Assembly (NCBI RefSeq): GCF_020882245.1
Contig: NC_083598.1
Span: 36,059,858-36,123,857, forward strand
DNA: 64,000 bases
Direction of reading: 5' to 3'
Origin: Rhopalosiphum padi
Lineage: Eukaryota; Arthropoda; Insecta; Hemiptera; Aphididae
The notes under the pieces are model-generated. The model saw nothing but the letters and a program-made list of their open reading frames with translations. It made no database searches and was not told the DNA's origin. Position numbers and translations under genes: made by a program. Of this stretch, positions 23,870 through 37,700 are shown piece after piece; positions within the stretch are counted from its first letter, which is position 1, and every line of letters begins with the position of its first letter.

Positions 23870-26530
23870 ATGTTTTAGTACATACCATATAACTGCGAAC
23901 ACGTTTTAGAATAAATTTAGATTTTTTAAATAATGTATTACATTATGAGACTTATTAGTTATACCTACTGCTACAGTATTATGATATAGAAAGTAACTAG
24001 TTTAGTATACAATAGTGTATTGACGACTGACGTTAAATATACTCTTTACAAAATATAATATTATAATATATACGCTATTAATAATAGGTTTATTGTAGGA
24101 AATATTTAAAGACGTTTTATTTATTTATTTTTTTTATCAAGCATTTAAGAGAATGTAATGTATACCTAGTTATTTAGCTATTAAATCGTTGAAGATATTA
24201 TGCTTTCTCCGTCAAAAGTCTAAATATTATTATCTCCAACGACGCTTCTCTTGCATATGAATCATTCGTCCGGAATTCGCCCAAAAGGAGGGTTATGAAT
24301 GTACACAGGATCTCGGGTTTCGCCCTAGGTACTTTCTGGCTGTTTAATGGCCGACCCGGGCACTCGGACCCCGTAATTATTATCTATAAATCGACGTGAT
24401 CAAATAAATCTGGAAAAACGAAAAACGTCTCCGTTGTTTGTTTTTGGTCCTCCCGCCTGGCGGCGCCTGATTTGTATACTCTTAACACCGCCCCTTCCTG
24501 TAACAATCAATATATATATATATATATATAATATGTACGTGTATGTGTGAGTAAGTAAGAAAAGTCAGAAATCCGATATCGCGTAGTAATATCTTCATCG
24601 GATTAGGGAGACCTACATGAATGTCTTTTTAAATTGCCTCATACGCTCCGGCGCGGATAGCCCTCGAGGTGAATATTTATGATCATTGTGTACGTGAGAT
24701 CCTAAATAATATAGGCAATATAGCAATACGTATATACATCTGACGAAGAGGGTAGGCCTTTTAGGAACGTTTTGGGTCTGATGTCAGTCAGTAAAGGTAT
24801 CGCATCCATAATATTATGTTCAAAGAAGTTATTCAATACGTATGACACGAAATTTTCAGTATAGACTCGACGGAAAAAATACATAAACGACCGATACACT
24901 TTTCTCGTGAACGTGTATCGAATTTATACATATATATATATCATGTATATATTATACTGTCACCGAAATACTAAATATGTTTCGCTGAAATAATATAATA
25001 TAGTATTTATTATATTTTAATATTATATACAATAATATTGTACTCGTTTCGCGTGTACTTACAATAATTTTGAATTTAAAATATAAAATTATCTTAAAGT
25101 ATAATAATGTAATATAGTAGTGTGGTAAATTTAGTTACCTACATTACCTCGAGCACTCAAAAACATAATGATATAGAGGAATTATTTTTGCTGCACCTAT
25201 ATATATATATACGTATAGTATATAATACATACGATAGAAAAGCGTGTCCTATAAAATCGGAAAGTGACTCAATAATTTGTGTGAATTTGAAAATAAATAT
25301 TTCTTTAGAAAACTCTCATATTATAAAAATTTGCAACCGCGGATCTATATTTTAATATCATTTTCAAAGCAGTAATTTCGTTGATTTGACTTTCTCGATA
25401 AAAATAAATCTACGAAATAACAATATATTGCTGAAAAGAGAACTGCGTAAACGCGTGAAAGGTGAAAATCCGAGTACTCGCGAATCTCGTTTCAATCGCG
25501 TATAATACTATATTGCTATAGTATAATCGGGTTACCTGATTTTCTTTCAATGTTGATAAAAAAAATATGAATTGATAATTCCATAATTGTAATAATATAC
25601 ATAATGTAGGCCGATAGCAATTTATAAATAATAAAATATTTTGTTTCCATTTTCTTCCTTATTGTAACAAAGTAACCTATAACTATTAAATATATGAGGT
25701 AGGTATACAACAACTATTTACACTATTAAACCGTATATTTTATTATAATATAATTATTTATTGAATTATGTATCACACGCTCTAACAACCTACAGAAAAT
25801 TGCAGTGGTGAAGACGAACACGTTAGTGACGCGTGGGCTCAACTCTCCGTTTTAAATGCGTTGCAGTCTTTGTTATTAAATTTGCATTGCCTGTTTAATT
25901 TTTACCGTCGTTATTCCAAATAACCACACGTCGGAACACTCGGAACGTGCAAGGACAGACGAACATAATGGAAAAATTAACCGTGAATAACGAGGTTTTC
26001 ACCCTACTGTTCGGTAAACATATTATTATGCATATAATATAATAAACACGAAATGTGCGTAAATTGGTCGAACGTTATTGAATGTCGTTATTTAGGTGGC
26101 TTGACATTGTAGCGGAGGAAAGCGTTCGATACAAGCAGACGTATACAAGACGAGTTACATTTTAAATTAAATAATAAATCGTTGCATATAGAAAATTCAA
26201 AATAATTCAGAACATATATGTCTGTAGTGTACCTATTTTTCTAAGAATTTTGTATTATATATTTATTATTTATATTGATATAATTATTATTTATTTTTCT
26301 ATTAGTATAACGATTGGTTGAATTATAATTATTACCAATAACAAATAACAAAATATAGTATTACTATAATTATTATAATATTATTCATAGGTCAATATAT
26401 CAATATCAATGTATTGTAGAAATATGTGTATAGGTTCGTAGTTTAATAGCTCAATATTGAATTAAATTTTTTGAAAATTTCATTGAGTGTAGTAAATAAT
26501 GTATTATACGTTTTTAGTTGTGCGATGAAA
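23870..26530. other. AT-rich stretch with two unique, less AT-rich blocks
   Basis: Blocks at about 24230-24480 and 25800-26010 lack simple repeats and stand out from the flanks. In the second, ATG at 25969 opens a 15-codon frame ending at TTCG|GTAAAC, too little to call an exon. An (AT)n tract is at 24510-24531. Confidence 0.4.
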
Positions 26531-26539
26531 AGTTTTATA

Positions 26540-27230
26540 ACCTGACAAATAATAATTTTTGAATAATAACAAAACAATACATGTGTTGTTTTTAATTTAA
26601 ATATCCAATTCATCAAAATTTGAACTTGAAATATGAATAGAAAAAGTTGTAAATTGTAAATTTTATATTTTTAAATTTCTGGAAAAACTTACGAGGAACA
26701 TAAATGTCGCATTAAATGTTCAATATTTTTAAATAACAAACATTTTTTTATTAGACATGAATTTAGTCGAAACTTTCAAATGTCTAAATACCATAAAAAA
26801 AATAAAACTAAAAAATTATTTTGTCCATATTTTATTTTAAAAATTATAATAATTAAATACTATAATAATTAATAAATGAAATATTTTCGGGGAAAATGTT
26901 ATCAACAACCTACTGTAATACTAAAAGCAAAATAAAATAGTTTATTATAAATTTATAAATTATAAATTGCTTTTATCAAAAATCATAATACGAAATAAAC
27001 TTAGTCATATTATAGTCTGACGACCGTCTGCAAATCACCGTTTTTCATGTACAATGATTTATCATTGAACTCAAATTTTACACACCCATAATAGTGGCCC
27101 AATCGACACCTAATATATAGCAGAGCGGTAATCACTTGCCTATACCATATTTATTTTTGTTTTTCCTGATAATTTTTAAAAACACTGGACATTTTTACTT
27201 TTTACCATTTTAAAGTACCAAGTAGATTTT
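26540..27230. repeat. possible degenerate interspersed repeat
   Basis: Wording such as CAATCGACACCTAATATATAG and CAGAGCGGTAATCACTTGCC reminds me of a common aphid interspersed repeat. There is no second copy in the window to prove it, and no terminal repeats or coding remnant were found. Confidence 0.2.
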
Positions 27231-27786
27231 ATTTTAAATCAGAAAACACTCTTATACATAGTTGAAGATTGAATCATTTTTACTATTCCAAAAGGTGCAT
27301 GTGACAGATACAAAATAAAAAAATACGCACATCGCTGCTGTAAAATACTAAAGTCAATACATTCATCTCTCCGCTCATAATTTAAAATATGATAACCATC
27401 GAAAATCACAAGGACAAAGAAAATTATGGTGTTAACATTTATATCGAATGTGAACGAAATAGAAATCATTTCGACTTACGAAAGCCGTACATGCAAGGAC
27501 GATATTTGTTGGTAAACAAAAATTGGCATATACATAGTAGTTCACGTATTTGACTGTAGTTGGCAGTGTTGTACGATTCATGGAATTGATTTCATTTCAC
27601 GGAGAACGAATAGAGAAATGAATCCATTATTATTTTTTTAAAGGAAAGGGAATTCGATCGAGTTTATTTTTTACGAATAAGAACAAAGTATTGTTATTAT
27701 TTCGTTTTTCTGGAAATTGTGTTTTCAAATACAAACATAATATGGGTACTTTTATTATGATTTCATATATTATTTCGGATTAGATA

Positions 27787-27794
27787 CGTTAATG
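27787..27794. other. 8-bp target-site duplication, left copy
   Basis: CGTTAATG, repeated exactly at 27997-28004 on the other side of the MITE. Confidence 0.85.
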
Positions 27795-27996
27795 CAGCGT
27801 TTCCCAAAGTGTGTTCACTAACCCTAAGGTTTAGCGGGACAATCTCAAGCAGGGTTCCGCTAGATGTATGTGATTATTAAAAAAATTATTTTATTATTAA
27901 AAATTATTATTTTATATTATTTAAAAAAAGAGGGTTCCACGAAACACAAAATATTTCTCAAGGGTGCTAGTGGTCGTAAATGTTTGGGAACCGCTG
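27795..27996. mobile_element. hAT-type MITE, 202 bp
   Basis: The left end is CAGCGTTTCCCAAAGT and the reverse complement of the right end is CAGCGGTTCCCAAACA: 13 of 16 positions agree, including the CAG/CTG tips. The element is flanked by a perfect 8-bp direct repeat (CGTTAATG), the duplication length of hAT transposases, and hAT ends commonly begin CAG(T/C)G with TTCCCAAA following. The interior is non-coding, so it would have been moved in trans. The perfect duplication suggests a fairly recent insertion, although the ends have diverged slightly from each other. Confidence 0.85.
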
Positions 27997-28004
27997 CGTT
28001 AATG

Positions 28005-30240
28005 TATTTATTATTTTTGGGTTTATACTGTTTATAGACCAATAATTGCTACATATATAAATCCCGAGTGAGATTTGTATACATAATATGTTAAAGACAT
28101 TGATGATATTAGTAAACTAACAATATTTACACATTATATTCCGATCGTGTTTGAAATTGTTAGAACTATCAATAACTTATCATAATTAAAATCAAATATA
28201 GTGGATCTGATTTATTTGGATTTACACTTGGACAATTTTTTTCCAAAAACTAAGAAAATTTCGAACGAGATTCTATTTATGTTGAATTTTATACTAAACG
28301 AATTCCTATTTGAAAAAGAACGTTAACAACACCGGACCAGTTGGTTATATTTTGTAATATCATGCGCCCGGACCGTTCGGTCTCGCATTTTGAAAGTAAA
28401 AAAAAAAAACCAATTTACGGCGGGTCACTCCATGTCGACGGTCGGGTTATCGTGTATATCGTGGAAGTATAAAATATAATAATAATATATTATGTACACG
28501 GTGCACATGGTCGTCGTGTTTGGTTGCACTCTCATTATATCGAGTGTAGCCGCCGTAAACAAATATGTATTGTAAAACATGTGCACTTCGAGATAAGAAA
28601 AGGACGAAGTCAACGGTCAACATTATCCATCAATATTTGAAGATAAAAATTGTGTAAAAAAAAATATCTAAAAACAGAGGTTCTCGTTTGATTTTTCATT
28701 GGGTAAAATCGCATTTGAAAAAAAAGGACAGATACTAAAAAGAAACATCTCAGATAGAAGAAAAAGGATGAAAAAAGTTGATTAAATTTGCATGTTGGCA
28801 AGAAAACTTATAGTACTCGGGAACCACTCAAGTGAATGAAACTAAAACATGTCCTCCTGACCTATATATATATTTTTCCCGACTATGCGATTTTTACTGA
28901 CTTGCAAAATGACAAAAACGACTCTTTGAGTATATAACATAATAGATTATAGGTATATGCTCGTTTTACGAGACGAAAACAATAATCGAAAATCGACGGT
29001 TGTGTTTTAAATGTTTTAATATACGTTTAATGTGCATTCATATTTTTTTTAAACATCCATAGTCTTTTGCATCGGAGCAATAAAATACATATTTTAATTT
29101 TAACGCCTGCAATATTAAACTCAAACAACAACGATATGATTTAGCTATAAAAATTGATTTTTTTTTATTATTATTACAAAAAACAAATTTTCGGGGTATT
29201 TGATTTTCATGTATTCTATTCACTTATATATAATTTAATAAAACGCATAATGCACATAGCGATTTTATTATCAAAATTCGTGTAGGTATTTTGTATACTT
29301 TTTTCCTTCATTTATTTAGGTTTATTTAGTATTATTATTAAAATTAAGGTCAAAAATCAATATATGGTTTTATAATTAGTATTATTCAATGTTATTTTAT
29401 GGAGTGGCAGCAGTGCATGTTTTTTTCGTGATAACATTTTTTATTTTAATTATAAATATTATACCTTTCTATACATGAGTTTATTTTCATTGATTTAATT
29501 TGGAAAAAAAAACATTGTTATTATTATTATACCTAGTATGTTATTTAGTGAACCCGATAATTATTACCTATGGTAAAATCTGCTATTTTATTATAATTAT
29601 TAAAGACACTGGAATTAGTTTATAATAAATACAATACATTATTATAATGATATTCAATGATTATCATCATGATAGTGTATAAATATTATCATTTCGACTT
29701 ACCTATATATATATATATATATAATATGCATTTGTTCTCCAAGATATTTTGCGTTTTTACCATGATTAAACTTAGAATTTATCATTTCAAAACACGATTG
29801 TATTTCACTATCCGGTTATCGTATAGCATTAAATTACAATTGTTGAATATTGAATATATTGAATTTTGAATTGCTTAGTAGGTAGGTATATGATAAAATA
29901 AAATAATAAATGCATATACCTAACATAACCTATGTATATTGCAAGTTCCTTAATAGGCTATATATTATATTATATATTAATATATACGTGTTCAGTGTTT
30001 ACAGTATGCACAGCTATTGCAGTTAATATGCGTGCATTGCTATATCGATGTTTTGATAACGACCAGAAAAAATAATTTTTACGTTCGAAATTTTAATGTA
30101 TATGTATACATATTATTTAGATTCTTAGTAATAAAATGGAATGATAACAAATTTGTTCATCATTCGTACCAAGGAATAATAAAAGAAAAAAATACAATAT
30201 TTTTATACAATTTCGTTTACGGAACGTATACCTAGTTTAA
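28005..30240. other. AT-rich non-coding stretch
   Basis: No supported gene. An (AT)n tract lies at 29704-29722. The small frames at 28425-28801 and 29657-29869 have no recognisable content. Confidence 0.5.
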
Positions 30241-30262
30241 TTTAAAATTGCAAAAAAAACTT

Positions 30263-30300
30263 ACCTGCCACGAACGTCTGCAACAGCAGCGACAATCGCT
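30263..30300 (-). other. candidate minus-strand 5' exon end with consensus splice donor
   Basis: On the minus strand the sequence reads TGGCAG|GTAAGTTTT with the GT at 30264-30263, a full match to the donor consensus. Just upstream, a hydrophobic Leu-rich frame (about 16 codons) is open into the donor, but no in-frame ATG precedes it and a TAA lies shortly upstream. It may be an untranslated first exon or a chance site. Confidence 0.25.
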
Positions 30301-30810
30301 TAAGAATATATGTTTGTTACCAAAGAGCTCTTGACATTAGAAAAAAAATATAAAACTTCGTTTTCTTTTTTAAATGCAGAACGAATTTATTTTAAAGTAT
30401 GTGTGCGTGAGTGTGTGTCTGTGTGTATTTATTATATGCAAGACTGGGAAATATAATTGCGTTGCAGCACTAAACTCTGCATTTTAACCGTAGTGCACTA
30501 GAATGCTATGCGTGTCCTAGAAACCTCTCCGGAAACTCAGACACTTTTTTTCGCTCTACTCGACACGAAAATGTTTTTAGGTACACACGTGAAATATAAA
30601 ATCGTTTGGAAATAAAAAAAAAAACAAATTAAAAAGAAGTACAGATACTCGGCAGCCTAGCGTTGGATACTCACCGTCTCACGTTTCGCTCACCTTTGGC
30701 GCTAAGCCAGTGCAGTTGTACTATACTAGTACCTATGTATATTGTATATTATATTGTTATTGTTAAAAACTTTGTATTATTCTCCGCGGAAATCCAATCC
30801 ATACGTTGTC

Positions 30811-30884
30811 AGTTTATTTTTATACATTCGTAGCAGCACGATTATTAAATTTCACAAATTACTGTTTGCGATCAATTGTTCAAG
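30811..30884 (+). other. candidate untranslated first exon (initiator plus donor)
   Basis: A TCAGTT initiator word (A at 30811) is followed 74 bp later by CAAG|GTGAGT (GT at 30885-30886), a strong splice donor. The interval contains no ATG, which suits a non-coding 5' exon. Core promoter elements other than the initiator are not evident. It faces away from the minus-strand donor at 30264. Confidence 0.28.
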
Positions 30885-30889
30885 GTGAG

Positions 30890-33415
30890 TCATCTGCAAC
30901 CGCAACGGTTTTATCCATCAGAAAAATGATATTCATTAATATTTTTATTTACAGATATCCAGAACACGAATTGTAGAAAAAACACCGCGGTGACGTTATT
31001 ATAAAAGCTGAAATGTGTTATGGATTCCTCGGTATTATGCTCCAAATCTACAGAAAAATATGTATATATTATTATACGTAGGTACGTCCCAGGGTCATAA
31101 ATGGAAAAACATTATATAATTACTATAGTCTTCAGTATCTAGTGAGTATTTACTGCCTGCTAGATAATATCATACTTATTGTAAAATATTTATAAAAACA
31201 AAAACGTCGTTATACCACCAGACGGTAAATAAAAAAAAAATAATAATAATAATGAAAACGTATGAAAGAAAATAAAAGCCAGAAATGAAGATTATAGAAC
31301 AGTGCACCGGGGGGAAACGGACGTGGAAGTATATATAAATAAAACAATTGAATTAAATATGCCCTAAAGCGTCCATTAGCGCTCACGTTATAGTATTCAG
31401 TGTCAGTGTGGTGTGATGTATAATATGAGCGAGGAACATTTTTTTTTTCACTTCTTCCGTTACTGTATAATATTATTATGTGACGTAAATAAAGAATAAT
31501 AGGAGTATTCTACATTGTAACATTCATTTCATTTTTGTACGAGGGGTTGGTATTGAGTTAGATCTTCGTCAGTGGTCTATAATAGCTGAAAATATACTCT
31601 TTTAACCGCGGTTGTTGCTCGTAATATTGTTGTTGTTAAACGCGCTATCGTTTATAGATAAGTAGGTATAAATTGGTTCTATGTGAGTTTTCACTTAGGT
31701 AGTTCGTTTTTGAAATTTCACCATAACGACGGCGGTTCGTCGTAGAATTTACTACATACGCTTTCGTGTAGGTACTCTTTGTATTATTTTACGATTTTAC
31801 CATGTCTCAGAGAACGCAAATTTTAAGCGTATACTATAGCAGTGCACCTTAGAGCTAAAACGACGTCGTCAGAGCTAGATATATATCTCAAATTTACGCA
31901 CCAAGTGGGCGAACTCGTCATTTTTGATGTACCGCAGACTATATAATATATTATATTATAATATGCATACATATTATATTTAGATTATGTTATGAGTCAA
32001 TGACCGTGTGTCGCGAGTTAGAAAAAAACGTGCAAACGGCACCGTCTAAGTCTGTGTGGGGGAGGTTGTAGAGGTACAGTTTGCGATTGAGACGGCGTGG
32101 ATGTGGCGGTGTACCTATACTACGACGTCTGTTGCAGCAGTGTACATTTTATAGGATATTGCATTATTATATTATTTTAAGTAGTGTTTTCAAAAGCAAC
32201 GACTGTTTTACAGTCGCGTCGCCCAGGGCATGTTGAAAAAAAAATAAACTCCGAGAAATCAAGAATTCGATTTGTTGCCACGCGGTAGTCAGGGGTGCGG
32301 AGAGTATTTAGTTATAGAGTTAGACGAAGGGGGAGAACAGCTAAGAGGGCGGGTGTCTATATACGAAAATACATGCACAATATTATTATCATTAAATTAC
32401 AGCAGTGTGCGCGTACGTTCGCCTACGGAAACATTATAAGACTACTTATATAAATATAAATATTATATAGTAAGGTACTCGAGGTTGAAAAAAAAACTTA
32501 TGAGGTCGGTAGTAAAACAAAAAAATAATAACAATAATAATGAGAAAATACATATGTATATGTATTTACCGACGGTTAATACATATGGAGTACTCGTACA
32601 GTTGATATAGAACTTTTACGAGTCGCCTCGTATAAATAATACTGTTGGAGGTCCAATTTCAGTCTCCTACACCTATTTATACATACAAAAAATATATATG
32701 ATATTATATGCAATAAATTACATTGTGGCGGTCGGGTACTCGACGACGACGTGACAATCGTCGTTTTAAAGTAAATTAAAAATTTGTTTTTTTCCTCCGA
32801 CCGTTACGGATATAGTGTAATAACCTATATTATATGGCGTATAACATCATTATAAAAAATATGTAAGATATTATCCACCATCGAGACCATATTTTTCGAG
32901 ACGTACAAAAACCGGAGTTTGTGTTTTATATGTACATAGTATTAAACAATATGAATATAATAATTTACAAAATGCAAAAGCGCAGAGGAAAACGGTTATA
33001 TGACGTGTTTCATGTGACGGCGTTGGACGTTGGTAAAGTATTTGTGAACCCGTCAAGTGGCATTTTTTGCAAATATGAAATAACTCACATACACAATAAA
33101 TAACAATTATATTTGTATTATCGTATTATTCTGCAGATAGAACTTCGTTCGACACTCGATGGCACTCCTATAGCATTACTATAAAAGTTCGAAATCATAT
33201 TATGTTATTAAAACTTCTTGAAATTTAAACCACCAACGAGGGCCCAATAATACAGAATAATATGTTGATTATAATATATATATATAATTATATTATAAAT
33301 AAGATTTATTTCAGTATCAAAGACCATAAACTAGGCTGGGAGCTAGTTGGAGTACTTATTAGCTAGACTTATTAAACGAACAAGTTAATTATTACGACTA
33401 TATAATTAATACATC
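30890..33415. other. AT-rich stretch, no supported gene
   Basis: GC-richer patches at 31850-31930 and 32010-32120 hold only short frames. A 61-codon frame at 32921-33103 and its antisense partner match nothing I know. Confidence 0.45.
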
Positions 33416-33419
33416 ATGA

Positions 33420-34030
33420 CTGGGTAAAACACAATATAGTTAACGACGCGGAGCGAGTGAAACGCCGCAGAGTAGCTCAAAAGTCTATGTGGTAGAGACG
33501 AGAGTGCATCGGTTGAACCATCAATACATTATATAAAAATCTCGAGTCAGCATCTATTCGTCTATCGGTTAAGGTCAAAATTAACTTAAGGAAAAAAAGC
33601 CTATCTTAAATGGTAAATATTGAAAACATGCAATCAGCAAATATGAACAATGGTAAAAAAAACGTTCTTTAAACACGCTCTAAAATAAACGAATCACGGT
33701 GGAAATGTAAGTGTCCTATATAGAACGGAATGAAATCCAAGTAAGGGTTGAACTAGAGAGCAGCATACAGACACTCGAGTGAAGAAGAAAGCCTAAACTC
33801 TGATAATATCATATAGCACAATGGTTGTAGATTTTTAGGAGTACACAAAGATAGACACTACAATTACGCCTACACGCAGAACTCGTCGAAGGTTAAGATT
33901 ACTATACAGGTACTAATGTTAAAATATAATATAAATGATTAATAACGAATGTATGAGGAAAAAGATGTTTTATGGAGGCGCTAGTGACAGATGTTGGGCT
34001 ACGAGCAGTAAGCACTCTTAGCACCACCAA
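33420..34030. other. compositionally distinct block, origin unknown
   Basis: About 600 bp that is purine-rich and almost free of the AT simple repeats found everywhere around it. It ends near an AATAAA (34029). No frame over about 40 codons is evident. It could be an old transposon body, a non-coding RNA exon or unique conserved DNA; the sequence does not decide. Confidence 0.25.
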
Positions 34031-34504
34031 TAAATATTTATGTATTATACAGTAACTACTCCGAGTTAGCAGGCTGTACAGAATATTATTTTATTTTTCT
34101 GTCGAAATGATTGCCGTGTGTAAAGTATAACTACCGTGGACTCTTCGGGGCTGCCACACTCGCATACACACACATACCCACACACGTATATAACGTCCTA
34201 TGTATATTATTTTAATTTATGATACGCGTACCGGAGATGTTCGGGAGAGTAATAAAACGGTCGCCGCCGCGTATAACTACTCTGGATCCGTTCGCTTTCA
34301 TACGCGTGCAATCTTCAGCCGTACCGTTTTTCTGATTTTTTAATAATCCGTTAAAAGAAACTATATAATATATATTATATATATACCCACTGAAGAAAAG
34401 ACCCCCGATCCGGTCGTGATGTTTTTATTCGGTCGGTTTGTTTTTTACAGTCATTGTTTAAATCTTTATATATATATATAGCACCCCGGATGACATAATG
34501 TCCT

Positions 34505-34528
34505 GTATATATATATATATATATATAC
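34505..34528. repeat. (AT)n microsatellite
   Basis: Twelve AT units; a shorter tract lies nearby at about 34467-34481. Confidence 0.95.
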
Positions 34529-34669
34529 ATTGATATCGTAAAGTTTTATCCGTAGTCTGTACCGCTTAACATAAACGTCGTTAACGTACCGTCGCGTATA
34601 ATAATGTAATAGATATTATAATAATTATTCCACTATATACCACTAGACACGAGTATTTCTATTAAAACG

Positions 34670-34676
<7 letters not shown>

Positions 34677-34705
<29 letters not shown>
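34677..34705. repeat. (GT)n microsatellite
   Basis: About fourteen GT units. Confidence 0.96.
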
Positions 34706-34709
<4 letters not shown>

Positions 34710-37700
34710 CAGTTTATATAGGATTGTTGCGTCTTATTGTCGTCTCACTCGTCTCGTATCGAATATCTATTATATTATATTATTATTTCGATTGCTATGT
34801 ATAAACTATATAATATACATAATATACTCGTCAAAACGGTTTGTGAATAACTACGCGTCCGTCGCTGGTCCGCCGTTATCGTGTTTTATCGTTACGACAC
34901 CATTAACATTGCTCGGATTAAAACGGTAATACCTACACATAGTGTACGAAAAAAACACATAGATATCTATTTTTACGTATAGATATATATAATATGTAAG
35001 TGAAACAACATGTAATAACCACCACTCGTGAACTCGAGCACCTTATATTGCCCATTAAAACCATTAAAACCGATCACGGGCGTGACATATAATTTTATTG
35101 TAGTGTTTAGTCCATCTACGATAAAGCGAGAAGTGACATGGTATAGATAATATATCAATATAATTAATGAAAAGACCCTTTCAGAAATTTCGATTCCGGT
35201 TTTGATATGAAAACCAAAAAAGTAGGTCCCAGTTCTTTAAAACTAAAAGTGTCTGTTTTAATTAATTCCAATTTTAACGTCCAGTTCCGACATAATTTAT
35301 ATTTTTTACATCACTCGACCAAAACGGTCAATACCCTTTTATACAATCAGTTTTAGTTCCCATATTTCCATACTGTACTGATGCCGGTACCTGCAGCAAA
35401 CTGTCTCGTCAACGATAATATTGTTGTTAGATTATTATTTAAGAAGTCCTGGCGGGAGACACGTCTATTTCGATATAATTGTTATTTCTCTTTTCTTTAT
35501 TATTTCTTTTTCCTCCGTCGACGTTTTAACATATAATCATATCATACCGCGATATCCACCCAGTCGTCGTCGAATGCCTTTTTTCTTTTCCATCGCGGTG
35601 TTTCCGAAATTTGTTTAATAATCGGTTTCCCATATAATAACAATAATAATAATACTTTACTCGCGGTACGGTATATACCTGTATTGGTACATACATGTAC
35701 GAGAAAATAAGATTCAAAACGTTCCACGTTCGCGCGCGCGGTAGTCCTTTTCTACCACCCACGAAGCTACTGATCTGAATAAATACAACGTTGTGATGCC
35801 TATACCACGGAAACCGGCTGCACACAGACGTAGCGTAGGTACACTCTGAGTAATATGTATATATTATGTTCAATCCGCCCAAACTCTTCTACATAATATA
35901 ATATTAATCCGCCCCTCTAATTCCGTCGTATAATAGTTATCGAAGTATCTTGTTTGTACGGTATTGTCTCCGAGGTCAAAACAGATTTTTCCCACCCCGT
36001 ACCAATCACCCCGCCCCGCCACCCAACAACCGATCAGACTTTTCTCATACATATATTACCTATATCGGCTATACTTGTGTATATGTGTCCACGCCTACGA
36101 CACGTCCGTCGAACTTTATACTTACATCCTGGTGGCTCTCATGATATAATATGTCAGTCCACTATTATATAATTACGTTTTCGAGGAAAATCTGCATGCA
36201 TTTCCTTAAATTAACATTTTTGTCTTCGCATTCCGATGTTCCCCGAGCTGCGGGGTACATTAACCCATAAAAAACAACCGAGTTAACGAGTTTGTAAATT
36301 GGCTTTACCTTACTTTTTCCTTACTCTCGACAGCATTTTAGCTTTTATACATGTATATACCCATTGCGCGTGATTCTTCATTTTGTCGATCCCACGTCTC
36401 CGCGTGTACCCATATCGCCACGCTTCCACAGATACATATAATGATTAATATAATATATAACGAGACGCAGGTCTAAGTGCACGCGATATATATTATGCAA
36501 AGTCGTCTTTTTCGTCGTCGCAAACGGCTTTCGACACACGAAAAGAAAAACAAAAAAACGAAAACACCCTCAACGCACTCCGACAAGCATTGTATATCTT
36601 CCGATGCGTTACGACTATCCATTGTGCGTATGTACACACATATATATACATATAATATAATCCAGATTGATGGATATTATTCTCGATGTTATCAGAATCA
36701 TCTGCTGCAGCCCTCTTGCCTGTCGTTCCCGACGGAAAAATACGCACGCGCGGCGTTCAAAGACAGGATTAATTCCGATAGACGGTATTATACTATACTA
36801 CTTTTTCGAACAACATTTTTCATCTCGTCGTGAATCGCGCCACCGTCGGTCGCGCGCGCTCCACGAGGCCTAACTACGTATATAAGTTACTATGTAGGCT
36901 GCTGCGGACGCAGTGATGGTTATAATATATTAAAATACACGATGCATATTATTATATATTGAAAAAAAAACCCGAGATATAGACGAACGTCTCGTTAATG
37001 AATTTCGTAATCTTAATTATCGATCTGTCCGGCTGCGGGGAATAAGCGCTCCGTCATTATGGAATAATAACACAAGCGCACACGCATATAATACGCGCGT
37101 ATGCGAGACGATTTTTGATATCCGAACCATTGTTTTCTCAACCCTTTCGGCGGCCACCCCGGCACGCGCATAAATTACGACGAACAAATGATGTAAGTTT
37201 TAATTATTATCATCGTCAGCCAGCCGCGGCGCATCCGCCTACGACGGTCGACCACGCCGACGACGACGGTGGTGGTGGTATACTGCAGGCATTTAAAAAC
37301 AAAAGCGTAACGCGAAGAATGTGTAAACACATAAATTTGTGTGCGTCGTCGGGCGTTCTCCTCATTGTTGCCGGGGCGAATAACATCATATTTTTACACG
37401 ACCATACGGCCTCGGCCATCGACTATATATATGGGTATTTACATAGTGTTAAATTATATACGTACACTCGCGGTACTTGCGCGCATAACTCGTACGTATC
37501 TGTATGCGATTACGCGTGACCGACAAATATAATATACGCCGGGCCGGTAATTATTAGCAATCAGATATTATTATATTTATATAGTATATTTATCAAACGC
37601 GCGTCTACATACCAATTAAGTCTAGACTGCGATTTATTTATTTATTTATTTTTTCATAACAGTTATATAATAAGCAAAAACTATTTAATAAAGTGAAATT

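Noticed and set aside
27570..27690. CAGTGTTGT followed by GGAATTGATTTCATTT-type wording, like the left end of a second hAT-type element
   Set aside because: No matching CAACACTG end or duplication was found within the neighbouring sequence.
31815..31950. Plus-strand 39-codon frame with protein-like composition after a TATAGCAG acceptor-like site
   Set aside because: It ends in a stop without a donor, has no ATG and no known motif.
35160..35400. Possible diverged relation between this stretch and 42600-42740 (AACCGAAACTG, CCGGTTTTG-type words)
   Set aside because: Shared words are too short and unordered to claim a common repeat.
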